From Myxococcus llanfairpwllgwyngyllgogerychwyrndrobwllllantysiliogogogochensis (GTDB lineage: Bacteria > Myxococcota > Myxococcia > Myxococcales > Myxococcaceae): a stretch of 32,509 nt of DNA. The stretch is from NCBI RefSeq assembly GCF_006636215.1, contig NZ_VIFM01000118.1:1-32509 (forward strand), written 5' to 3'. Made by a program: the position numbers and the translations under genes. Positions 1-6,959 of this stretch are shown here, one piece after another. The stretch's first letter is position 1; each line of letters begins with the position of its first letter. The notes beneath the pieces are model-generated. The model did not search any database and was not told where the DNA came from. It saw nothing but the letters and a program-made list of their open reading frames with translations.

Positions 1-795
1 GCGCTGGAGGGGGGCGGGGAGCAGAAGAACGTGGTGGCGGCTCCCTCGCAGGCGCGTCCCGCGGTGCCGGCCGTGTCGTCGGGTCGGGCGGACGAGCGCG
101 TTCCTCTGCGGGGGCTGCGCAAGAAGATCGCCGAGAAGATGGTGCGCTCGAAGTTCACGATGCCGCACTTCGCCTTCGTGGAAGAAGTGGACGCGACGGA
201 CCTGGTGGCACTGCGCACCCGGCTCAACGCGCAGCTCGCGGCGTCGGGTGACAACACCAAGCTCAACTACCTGCCGTTCATCATCAAGGCGACCATCGCC
301 GCGCTGAAGAAGTTCCCGCACCTCAACGCCAACTTCGATGAGGCGGCGCAGGAGCTGGTGGTGCGTGGCGAGTACAACATCGGCATGGCGGTGGCGACGC
401 CGGATGGCCTCACCGTGGCGGTGGTGAAGGACGCGGACCGGCTGACGCTGGCGGAGATTGCTCGCGAGACGGCGCGTCTGGGAGCTGCCGCGAAGGAGCG
501 GAAGCTGAAGCTGGAGGAGCTGACGGGCGGCACCTTCACCATCACCTCGCTGGGGCAGAGCGGTGGCCTGTTCGCCACGCCCATCATCAACCACCCCGAG
601 GTGGGCATCATGGGCGTGCACAAGCTCAAGAAGCGCCCGGCCGTGGTGAAGGATCAGATCGTCATCCGCGACATGATGAACCTGTCGCTGTCGTGCGATC
701 ACCGCGTCATCGACGGCTCGGTGGCCGCGGACTTCGTCTACGAAGTCATCAAGTACCTGGAGAAGCCGGACCTGCTGTTCCTGGCCATGGCGTGA
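1..795 (+). CDS. Dihydrolipoamide acyltransferase (E2) of a 2-oxoacid dehydrogenase complex, C-terminal part
   Basis: The gene is cut by the left edge: frame 1 is open from base 1 and ends at the TGA at 793-795. What is visible is the end of an Ala/Pro-rich interdomain linker (about the first 30 residues), then the whole catalytic domain, which in E2 proteins moves an acyl group from the lipoyl arm to CoA. The family active-site motif DHRVIDG is present near the C-terminus, with the His and Asp used in catalysis. The lipoyl and E3-binding domains must lie upstream of the window. The fragment does not settle whether the complex acts on pyruvate, 2-oxoglutarate or branched-chain oxoacids. The lipB gene 2 kb downstream is in line with a lipoylated substrate here. 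The GTG at 31 is internal and should not be taken as the start. Confidence 0.93.
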   Translation, partial: ALEGGGEQKNVVAAPSQARPAVPAVSSGRADERVPLRGLRKKIAEKMVRSKFTMPHFAFVEEVDATDLVALRTRLNAQLAASGDNTKLNYLPFIIKATIAALKKFPHLNANFDEAAQELVVRGEYNIGMAVATPDGLTVAVVKDADRLTLAEIARETARLGAAAKERKLKLEELTGGTFTITSLGQSGGLFATPIINHPEVGIMGVHKLKKRPAVVKDQIVIRDMMNLSLSCDHRVIDGSVAADFVYEVIKYLEKPDLLFLAMA

Positions 796-808
796 TGTCT
801 CGCCCAGA

Positions 809-836
809 GGCCCGGGTGGTGTGGTCGCCCGGGTTT
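809..836 (+). terminator. Possible terminator after the E2 gene
   Basis: CCCGGG at 811-816 can pair with CCCGGG at 828-833, extended by two G-U pairs, and TTT follows. The stem is short and the T run is only three bases, so this is a weak call. It lies 14 bases after the E2 stop codon. Confidence 0.3.
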
Positions 837-955
837 CGAGGCTGGGATGTCCCCTGGGCCGCCGGGGAGGGGGCTGACCGCTCGCCGGCGATTGCGTCTC
901 GTGGAATGCGTCGAGGCCGGGCGGTGGTCCACCAAGACGGTTAGGCTCTGTCCGT

Positions 956-2752
956 ATGGCCGAGAACCCTCGCGAGCTGATCCGCGCCGCGCAGTCCGCC
1001 GAGCTGCGGGGTGACGTGACTCGCGCCGTGGAGTGCCTCCAGAAAGCGGCGGCGTTCTATCGGAACGCGGGCAATGCCCCCCGAGCGCTCCAGTTGCTGC
1101 GCCATGCGCGCAGGCTGGATACGAGCCGCCTGGACATCCTCGAGGAGGTGAACCGCCTCGAAGGGATGACGGAGACGTTGCCGGCGACTGAAGGGGGGGA
1201 GGAGGACGACGACGGCCAACTGCTGCTGTCCGTGGAGGACCTCCCTCTCCCTGAGCTTGTTCGTCGGCAACGCCTCATCCAGGACGCGCTGCGCGACGTG
1301 GAGTCGCAGCCGACAGGGAAGTCCCCCGAGCTCGCGGCCTGGGTGCTGGACACGGAAGTGAGCGAGGACCTCCAGCGGCTCGAGGCCCAGCTCGCCCGGG
1401 TCGCGGCCTCGGTGGACCCAGGGGCGTCCGAGGGGCAGAAGCTTCATCCGGCGCGGAGCGCGGCCTCCGTGGACCCAGGGGACTCGAAGGGGTTGGAGTT
1501 CCTGTCCGCTCAGAGCGAGGCCTCGGTGGAGTCAGGGGGCTCGAAGGGGTTGGAGTTTCTGGTCGGCCGGAGCGCGGCTTCGGCGGAGTCCACTCCGCGT
1601 GGGACGGTTCCGTCCGTGGCTCGGGATGCGTTGCCTTCTCGCGGTTCGGAGTTCGTGCGTGCGGAGCGACCACCTGGCGCCGTGGACGAGCAGCTCTTCG
1701 AGTCACGATGGAGACCCGGCTCGCCGGAAGGTGAGGAACCGTTCGGAGATGGGCTGCTCGCGCCGACGGGGCAGTCCGATGCGCGAGACTCGGATGTGGA
1801 GGCCTTCGCCGCGCACGCGTCGGAGGACGACACCACGCCGAGGCGCAGGCGCGGACCGCGAATCATCGAGCGCGGACCCGCTCGCGCGGACGCGGCGCTG
1901 GATGCGTGGTGCTCGTTCTGCTGCCGGCCTCGCGCGGAGGTCGGAGACCTGGTCGCGGGACCGGCCGGTGCCTTCATCTGCAAGGCGTGTCTGACGGAGT
2001 CCGCATCGCTGCTCGGAGACGTGAGTCCCGTGCCGCTCCCGACGCGTCCTCGCTCGCCGGTGCGTGCCTCGGCCGCGATGGACTTCGTGGGCCAGCCCGA
2101 TGTCCGCTCGTCGATGGAGCGAGCGCTCCAGTCGGGTTCTCGCTGCGTCCTGCTGGTGGGGGCCGAGGGCTGGGGCAAGAGCGTCCTGCTCCAGATGCTC
2201 CAGCGACAGGGCAGGGGGGCCATCACCCCGGTGGCCTCGCTCGCGGAGGACTCGTCGGCCTCGCCCCTGTTCGTCGAGGACGTGGATCGTCTGAGCACGG
2301 AGCACCAGGCCGCGCTCTCCGTCTTCCTCGCTCGTGAGTCGCGGCCCTCCGTGGTGCTCAGCGCGCGAGGACTCGCACCCGAGCCGGGGAAACTCAGCCT
2401 GCGCGGAGGCGAGGAGCGCCTCTTGGTGCCCACGACGGAGGCCCTGTCGCGCGCGGTGCGAGGCGTCATCCCCGTGAGCATCCTGGAGCACGTCCAGGTT
2501 CTGCTCAGTCTGCACCCGCCCACGCGCGAGGACTACGTGGAGATGGCCCGCGCGCGACTGGCGCTGCGTGCGCCGGGGACCTCGCTGTCCGACAGCGTCC
2601 TCTCCGCCTTCGCCGCCGAGGCCGAGCGCTCCCCCCGCGCCGGCCATGAACTCCAGGCACTCCTCCAGCGGGTTCCCCCAGGTACCTGGGAACTCGAGAA
2701 CGTGACGAAGCCGACGCCCCCTCGAAAGGGCCGGCGGAAGGGAACGTCGTGA
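956..2752 (+). CDS. Mosaic protein: N-terminal helical repeat, ClpX-type zinc finger, AAA-like P-loop domain
   Basis: I do not recognise a named gene. Residues 1-56 look like TPR-type helical hairpins. Residues 72-318 are low complexity and contain three 19-residue tandem repeats (150-206). A four-cysteine zinc finger like that at the N-terminus of ClpX follows (C319/C322 and C342/C345). From about 375 there is a reduced AAA-type domain: a line like the start of an MCM/RuvB-type module (DFVGQ), a Walker A motif GAEGWGKS at 402-409 and a Walker B-like LFVEDVD at 438-444. The C-terminus is basic. It has no HslU/ClpX-type C-terminal half, so it is not a ClpX. The ATG at 956 has no Shine-Dalgarno sequence; TAGGCT at 942-947 could be a -10 element of a leaderless transcript. 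The stop overlaps the lipB start by 4 bases, implying coupled translation. A zinc-dependent nucleotide-binding adaptor or regulator is an inference. Confidence 0.8.
   Translation: MAENPRELIRAAQSAELRGDVTRAVECLQKAAAFYRNAGNAPRALQLLRHARRLDTSRLDILEEVNRLEGMTETLPATEGGEEDDDGQLLLSVEDLPLPELVRRQRLIQDALRDVESQPTGKSPELAAWVLDTEVSEDLQRLEAQLARVAASVDPGASEGQKLHPARSAASVDPGDSKGLEFLSAQSEASVESGGSKGLEFLVGRSAASAESTPRGTVPSVARDALPSRGSEFVRAERPPGAVDEQLFESRWRPGSPEGEEPFGDGLLAPTGQSDARDSDVEAFAAHASEDDTTPRRRRGPRIIERGPARADAALDAWCSFCCRPRAEVGDLVAGPAGAFICKACLTESASLLGDVSPVPLPTRPRSPVRASAAMDFVGQPDVRSSMERALQSGSRCVLLVGAEGWGKSVLLQMLQRQGRGAITPVASLAEDSSASPLFVEDVDRLSTEHQAALSVFLARESRPSVVLSARGLAPEPGKLSLRGGEERLLVPTTEALSRAVRGVIPVSILEHVQVLLSLHPPTREDYVEMARARLALRAPGTSLSDSVLSAFAAEAERSPRAGHELQALLQRVPPGTWELENVTKPTPPRKGRRKGTS
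1403..1573 (+). repeat. Three tandem 57-bp in-frame repeats
   Basis: Three units of 57 bases (1403-1459, 1460-1516, 1517-1573) encode 19-residue repeats of the pattern (A/E)ASV(D/E)xGxSxG..., with a partial fourth copy (AASAES) following. Units 2 and 3 share SKGLEFL exactly. They lie in the disordered linker of the zinc-finger/AAA-like protein. Confidence 0.8.
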
Positions 2753-3834
2753 ACACCATCACCGTCTACCGGCTCGGCCGGGTGGAGTACGAGGACGGCC
2801 TCAACCTGATGCGCCTCTTCGGCGACTCACGTCGGGAGGGCCTGAGCGGCGACGTGCTGCTGTTGCTGGAGCACCCGCCCGTGCTCACGCTGGGCCGGGG
2901 CGCGAAGCGGGAGAACATCACCGCCTCCGACGCGAGCCTCTCCGCCGAGGACGTGAATGTCTTCGAGACCAACCGGGGTGGCGACGTCACCTACCACGGG
3001 CCCGGCCAGATAGTCGGCTACCCCATCTTCCTGCTCCCTGAGTCGCGCCGCGACGTCCGCCGCTACGTGCGTGACGTGGAGCGCTCCATCATGCAGGTCC
3101 TGTCCGAGTGGGGCATCACCGCGGGCCCCATCGTCAAGTGGCCCGGCGTGTGGATTGGCGAGGAGGGTGCGCCCGACGCGCGGAAGATCGCCGCCATCGG
3201 TGTCCACCTGTCCAGGTGGCTCACCACGCACGGCTTCGCGCTCAACGTGAACACGAAGATGGAGCACTTCCGCTTCATCGTGCCCTGCGGAATCCGCGAG
3301 GCCGGTGTCACCTCCATGCAGCGGGAGCGCGGGCACGCAGTCCCTGTCCCGGATGTGGAAGAGGCGCTCGCCCGGAGCTTCTGCGCCGTGTTCGACAGCG
3401 AGCGCGTGGATGCCCCCGCGCCCATGCGCACCGTCAGCATCGCCGTCGTGCGAGGTCGAGGCCCGGAGGCGCGCGTGTTGCTCGTGCGACGTCGTCCCGA
3501 GCGCGGCGGCTTCTGGCAGATCCTCACCGGCCGCGTGGAGGATGGAGAGTCACCCACCCAGGCCGCGATCCGAGAGCTGGAGGAGGAGACGGGCCTTCGA
3601 CTTCCCGTGGAGGACCTGGCCTACCGTCACTCCTTCGCCATCGGCGAGACGTTGCCGCCCGTGCTCGCGGAGGAGAGTGGCTTCGCCGTCCACGTCGCGC
3701 CGGACACCGAGGTCCGCCTGGGCCCCGAGCACGATGACTTCGAGTGGGTGGACGTCCCCACCGCCCTGGAGCGCCTGCCATTCGCGGGGCTGCGCGAGGC
3801 GGTGAAGCGCGCGGTGTCAGCGCGCGACGCCTGA
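2749..3834 (+). CDS. lipB: Octanoyltransferase LipB fused to a Nudix hydrolase domain
   Basis: Residues 1-215 are LipB, which moves octanoyl from acyl carrier protein to a lipoyl domain lysine, the first step of lipoate synthesis. The family motif RGGDVTYHGPGQ is at 76-87, the catalytic lysine is K146 (in RKIAAIGVH) and the catalytic cysteine is C180 (PCGI). Bacterial LipB is usually about 210-230 residues, but this protein runs to 361. Residues 227-361 are a Nudix domain with an intact Nudix box (G-x5-E-x7-RELxEExGL) at 261-283, so metal-dependent hydrolysis of a nucleoside diphosphate-linked substrate is expected. The later EHDDFEWVD line resembles the NudB type, but substrate cannot be read from sequence. 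The GTG start at 2749 lies in the stop of the upstream gene (GTGA). The E2 gene upstream is a plausible lipoylation target. Confidence 0.95.
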   Translation: MNTITVYRLGRVEYEDGLNLMRLFGDSRREGLSGDVLLLLEHPPVLTLGRGAKRENITASDASLSAEDVNVFETNRGGDVTYHGPGQIVGYPIFLLPESRRDVRRYVRDVERSIMQVLSEWGITAGPIVKWPGVWIGEEGAPDARKIAAIGVHLSRWLTTHGFALNVNTKMEHFRFIVPCGIREAGVTSMQRERGHAVPVPDVEEALARSFCAVFDSERVDAPAPMRTVSIAVVRGRGPEARVLLVRRRPERGGFWQILTGRVEDGESPTQAAIRELEEETGLRLPVEDLAYRHSFAIGETLPPVLAEESGFAVHVAPDTEVRLGPEHDDFEWVDVPTALERLPFAGLREAVKRAVSARDA

Positions 3835-3845
3835 ATGAAGCCACG

Positions 3846-3866
3846 GCCGCGCCCGCTTCGCGCGGC
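3846..3866. terminator. Hairpin between convergent genes
   Basis: A perfect 7-bp stem (GCCGCGC at 3846-3852, GCGCGGC at 3860-3866) with a 7-base loop fills the 31-base gap between the lipB fusion and the convergent hydrolase gene, touching the latter's stop codon. There is no T run, so it may act as a weak bidirectional terminator. Confidence 0.45.
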
Positions 3867-4720
3867 TACAGCTTGATGACCATCGACTCCTTGGCGGCGA
3901 TGGCCTCCGGGCGGCGCCTGCGCACCTGCCGCAGCAGCTTGTCCATGGCCGCGTCGTCGCGCGAGGGGTCATGGTGGAAGAGCACCAGCGTCTTCACCTG
4001 CGCGGCGTCCGCGGCGGCCACGGCGGCCTGCCATGTCGAGTGCCCCCAGCCCGTGCGCGCCGGCCCACAGCGGCCGTGGTACTCGTCCTCCGTGTACATG
4101 GAGTCGTAGATGAGCAGGTCCGCGCCCCGCGCGAAGTCGAACAGCCCCGAGTCCAGATCACTGCCGTGCTCGACATCCGTGGCGTAGACCACGGAGCGCC
4201 CACCGCACTCCACGCGGTACCCCAGGTTGCCGCCCGGGTGGTTCAACTCCAACCAGCGCACCTGGGCGGGGCCGAGCTGGAGCGTTCCTCCCGGAGAGAG
4301 GTCCCGGTACGTGAGCTTCGCGCGGAAGGCCCCCTCCGCCGTCACGGGGAAGTAGGGCTGCACCATCTGCCCACCCAGCAGCTCCCGGGTGGTGCGCCCG
4401 TTGCGTGACGGCCCGTTCAGGGTCAGCTCGCTCGTCGGGATGAAGATGGGCGCGAAGAAGGGAAGGCCCTGCAGGTGGTCGTAGTGGTAGTGCGAGATGA
4501 AGATGTTGCCGCGCACCGGCCCGGGGGGGCCCATGAGCAAGGAATCGCCCAGCGCACGCGCTCCCGAGCCCAGGTCGAAGATCAGCAGCTCGTCCCCACA
4601 CCGCACTTCCACGCACGGCGTGTTGCCGCCGTAGCGCTTCGTCTGCGGACCAGGGGAGGGGATGGAGCCGCGCACTCCCCAGAAGCGCACCTCGAAAGGC
4701 ACACGGGCTTGATTACGCAC
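3866..4720 (-). CDS. Metallo-beta-lactamase-fold hydrolase
   Basis: The core begins with RFWGVRGSIPSPG and YGGNTPCVEV, typical of the MBL-fold group that includes phosphoribosyl cyclic phosphodiesterase (PhnP)-like and cyclic-nucleotide phosphodiesterase-like enzymes. The metal-binding motif is HYHYDH, followed downstream by NHPGG, ATDVEH and FHHDPS, which supply further likely metal ligands. A cytoplasmic metal-dependent phosphodiesterase is expected, but the substrate is unknown. The start is uncertain. The longest frame begins at a TTG (4798), adds 26 basic residues and overlaps ribA by 47 bases; I chose the GTG at 4720, which follows the ribA stop. Neither has a clear ribosome binding site. 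It lies 31 bases after ribA on the same strand, so it may be cotranscribed, with no obvious functional link. Confidence 0.88.
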   Translation of the reverse strand: MRNQARVPFEVRFWGVRGSIPSPGPQTKRYGGNTPCVEVRCGDELLIFDLGSGARALGDSLLMGPPGPVRGNIFISHYHYDHLQGLPFFAPIFIPTSELTLNGPSRNGRTTRELLGGQMVQPYFPVTAEGAFRAKLTYRDLSPGGTLQLGPAQVRWLELNHPGGNLGYRVECGGRSVVYATDVEHGSDLDSGLFDFARGADLLIYDSMYTEDEYHGRCGPARTGWGHSTWQAAVAAADAAQVKTLVLFHHDPSRDDAAMDKLLRQVRRRRPEAIAAKESMVIKL

Positions 4721-4751
4721 GACGGCGTTGCGCCGCCGCGCAGGCGTCTTC

Positions 4752-5426
4752 TCAGCCGGCCTTGGCTTCCGTGTCGTCGTCCTCGGCGAAGAGCTCAATC
4801 AGGTGCCCCGTACGCTCGCGCTTCGTCCTCAGGTAGTCGACGTTATGCGGATTGTGCTCGGTCCGGGAAGGGATTCGACGCAGGACGGGAATGCCTTCCT
4901 CCACCATCCCGGCGATCTTCAGCGGATTGTTCGTGATGAGGTCCACCGAGCGTACGTCCAGCGAGCGCAGCATCTCCGCCGCGATGTCGTAGCTGCGCAG
5001 GTCGTCCGCGAAGCCGAGCTGACGGTTGGCCTCATACGTGTCCAGCCCCTTGGACTGGAGGGCGTACGCCTTGATTTTGTTGCCCAGGCCGATGCCTCGG
5101 CCTTCCTGTCGCAGGTAGAGCACCACGCCCAGCTTCTGCTGGGTGATGAAGTCCAGCGCCCGGTCCAACTGCTCGCGGCAGTCACACTTCAAGCTGCCGA
5201 AGACCTCGCTCGTCAGGCACTCGGAGTGGATTCGCACCGGCACCCCTTCCTCAGCGGACACGTTGCCCGCGACGAGCGCCACGTGCTCTCGACCGTTGCG
5301 GCGATCCCTGAACACGATGGTCCGCAGGGGCCCCCGCTCCGTGGGGATGTCCGCCTCCGAGAACCGCTCCAGGTGCTGCGTCGGTTTACGGGTCGGAAGA
5401 ACCTGGGGTGAGCGAATGTCCGACAT
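4752..5426 (-). CDS. ribA: GTP cyclohydrolase II
   Basis: RibA opens GTP to 2,5-diamino-6-ribosylamino-4(3H)-pyrimidinone 5'-phosphate, the first step of riboflavin synthesis. The 224-residue protein has the zinc-binding cysteines C70, C81 and C83 (HSECLTSEVFGSLKCDC), the RQEGRGIGL loop at 106-114 and the DTYEANRQLGF segment at 129-139 that carries catalytic residues in this family. It is a stand-alone enzyme with no RibB (DHBP synthase) domain; an extra N-terminal stretch of about 20 residues precedes the core. The ATG at 5426 has GGAG 11 bases upstream. MoeA lies 125 bases upstream on the same strand. That gap shows no FMN riboswitch, so control by flavin is not evident. The rest of the rib pathway is not in this window. 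Confidence 0.96.
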   Translation of the reverse strand: MSDIRSPQVLPTRKPTQHLERFSEADIPTERGPLRTIVFRDRRNGREHVALVAGNVSAEEGVPVRIHSECLTSEVFGSLKCDCREQLDRALDFITQQKLGVVLYLRQEGRGIGLGNKIKAYALQSKGLDTYEANRQLGFADDLRSYDIAAEMLRSLDVRSVDLITNNPLKIAGMVEEGIPVLRRIPSRTEHNPHNVDYLRTKRERTGHLIELFAEDDDTEAKAG

Positions 5427-5551
5427 GATGGTTCATTCTCCAGATGCGAGGCCCCCTGTTTGGTGCCCCCATGCGCGCAAGTCAAGGCGGACTCACCACC
5501 GCTGCCGCCTGAAATCCTCCGCAAAGATGCACGATGGACGGCTCCGGTTTC

Positions 5552-6793
5552 TCAAGCCCCCCAGGAGAGCGGCAACAATTCCACCGGGTCTCCATGAGAC
5601 AAGCTGCTGGCTTCCCGCGCGAAGTGCAGCAGATGCGTGGCCGTCGCCGCGGAACGGAGCACGCCCGACGTCTGGGTGGCCAGGGGGCGCGCCCAGAGGT
5701 TGCCGTCCTTCCAGGCAGCCGTCACCCGGACGAAGTGCGCCAGCCCTGGAGGCTTGGACAGCCGACCGTCCAGGCGCCCAGGCACTCGCGAGGGGTCCAC
5801 GTCGGTGTGGCCGAGCAGCCTGCGGAGCGCCGGCCTGACGAAGAGCTCGAAGGTGACCAGCGACGAGGTGGGGTTGCCCGGCAGACCGAAGAACAGCGTG
5901 CTCCCGCGCTTGCCCACCACCAGCGGCTTGCCCGGCTTGATGGCCACGCGCCACAGGTGCTGTTGCACCCCGATGGCGGCAAGGACCTCCTTCACGTAGT
6001 CGCGCTCGCCCACGGACACGCCCGCGCTGGTGAGCACCACGTCGAAGCCGTGGGCGCGCGACAGGAACTCGCCCACGGAGTCCCGCGTGTCCTGGGCGAT
6101 GCCCAGCAGGGACGGGTGCCCGCCCGCGCGGCGGACCGCGAGCGCCAGTGACGGGGCGTTGGTGTCGACGATGCGGCCCCTGGGGGGCTCGTCGGCGCGG
6201 CACAGCTCGTCGCCCGTGGAGAGGATGGCCACCCGGGGCGCGCGCGGCACCGGCGCCGACAGGATGCCCTGGGCCCAGAGCAGCCCCAGCTCGGGGATGC
6301 CCAGCGGGGTGCCTCGGGCCAGCAAGAGCGTCCCTTCCTTCGCGTCCTCGCCGCGGGGCCTCACGTGCTGGCCCGACTCCACGGCCTCCAGGATGTCCAC
6401 CTGATCCGCGCCCCCATCCGGCACGGGGCGGACCCGCTCGCGCATGACCACGGCGTCCGCGCCCACGGGGAGGGGAGCGCCCGTCATGATCCGCACACAG
6501 GTGCCCGGTCGGACCTCCTGGCGCGGCGTGCCGCCCGCGTAGACGGTCTCCAACACCGGCAGTCTCACTGGCAGCGAGCCCGCCAGGTCGTCGGCACGCA
6601 CCGCGTAGCCGTCCATCGCCGAGTTGTCCCAGGGAGGCAGCGTCCGCTGGGCAAGCACGTCCTCCGCCAGCGTCCTGCCCAGCGCATCATCGAGGGCCAG
6701 CCACTCGGCCGACAGGGGCGTGGCCAGGGCCAGCACCCGGGCTCGGGCCTCGTCTTCCGGAAGCAGCGTCGCGGCGTCGTTCATGGGCGTCAT
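5552..6793 (-). CDS. moeA: Molybdopterin molybdenumtransferase MoeA
   Basis: MoeA inserts molybdate into adenylylated molybdopterin to complete the molybdenum cofactor. The protein is about 413 residues, close to the usual 400-410. It shows the family signatures in order: PPWDNSAMDGYAVR near residues 53-66, RIMTGAPLPVGADAVV, ILSTGDEL, the TSAGVSVGERDYVK active-site region and FFGLPGNPTSSLVTFE. The C-terminal domain IV is present. Three starts are possible: GTG 6811, ATG 6793 and ATG 6784. I chose 6793, which is preceded by GGGCTGAAG. The other moa/mob genes and any molybdoenzyme are outside the window, so the cofactor's user is unknown here. Confidence 0.96.
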   Translation of the reverse strand: MTPMNDAATLLPEDEARARVLALATPLSAEWLALDDALGRTLAEDVLAQRTLPPWDNSAMDGYAVRADDLAGSLPVRLPVLETVYAGGTPRQEVRPGTCVRIMTGAPLPVGADAVVMRERVRPVPDGGADQVDILEAVESGQHVRPRGEDAKEGTLLLARGTPLGIPELGLLWAQGILSAPVPRAPRVAILSTGDELCRADEPPRGRIVDTNAPSLALAVRRAGGHPSLLGIAQDTRDSVGEFLSRAHGFDVVLTSAGVSVGERDYVKEVLAAIGVQQHLWRVAIKPGKPLVVGKRGSTLFFGLPGNPTSSLVTFELFVRPALRRLLGHTDVDPSRVPGRLDGRLSKPPGLAHFVRVTAAWKDGNLWARPLATQTSGVLRSAATATHLLHFAREASSLSHGDPVELLPLSWGA

Positions 6794-6841
6794 CTTCAGC
6801 CCGGTTCGCACCCAAAGTCCGAGAGAAAATCAAGTGTTAGT

Positions 6842-6870
6842 TTGACAGCCCATCTGATCATCGTTACAAG
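6842..6870 (+). promoter_or_regulatory. Sigma-70-type promoter for the 6960 gene
   Basis: A perfect -35 box TTGACA (6842-6847) is followed after exactly 17 bases by TACAAG (6865-6870), which matches TATAAT at four of six positions. The stretch is noticeably more AT-rich than its surroundings. Transcription would start near 6877, giving a leader of about 80 bases before the ATG at 6960, which has AAGGAG at 6945-6950. Confidence 0.6.
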
Positions 6871-6959
6871 CTCCAATCATCGCGAAGCCTGCCAGTCCTC
6901 CTGGGGGTGGCGTGGCAACCCGTTGAAAGTACACGGGAACTCTCAAGGAGACAGCGTCG

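Noticed and set aside
1510-2647. Two long open frames antisense to the zinc-finger/AAA-like gene
   Set aside because: Ser/Arg-rich translations without domains; the plus-strand gene has a zinc finger and P-loop and an overlap with lipB.
5427-5551. Possible FMN riboswitch upstream of ribA
   Set aside because: The gap is too short and has no RFN-element conserved blocks.
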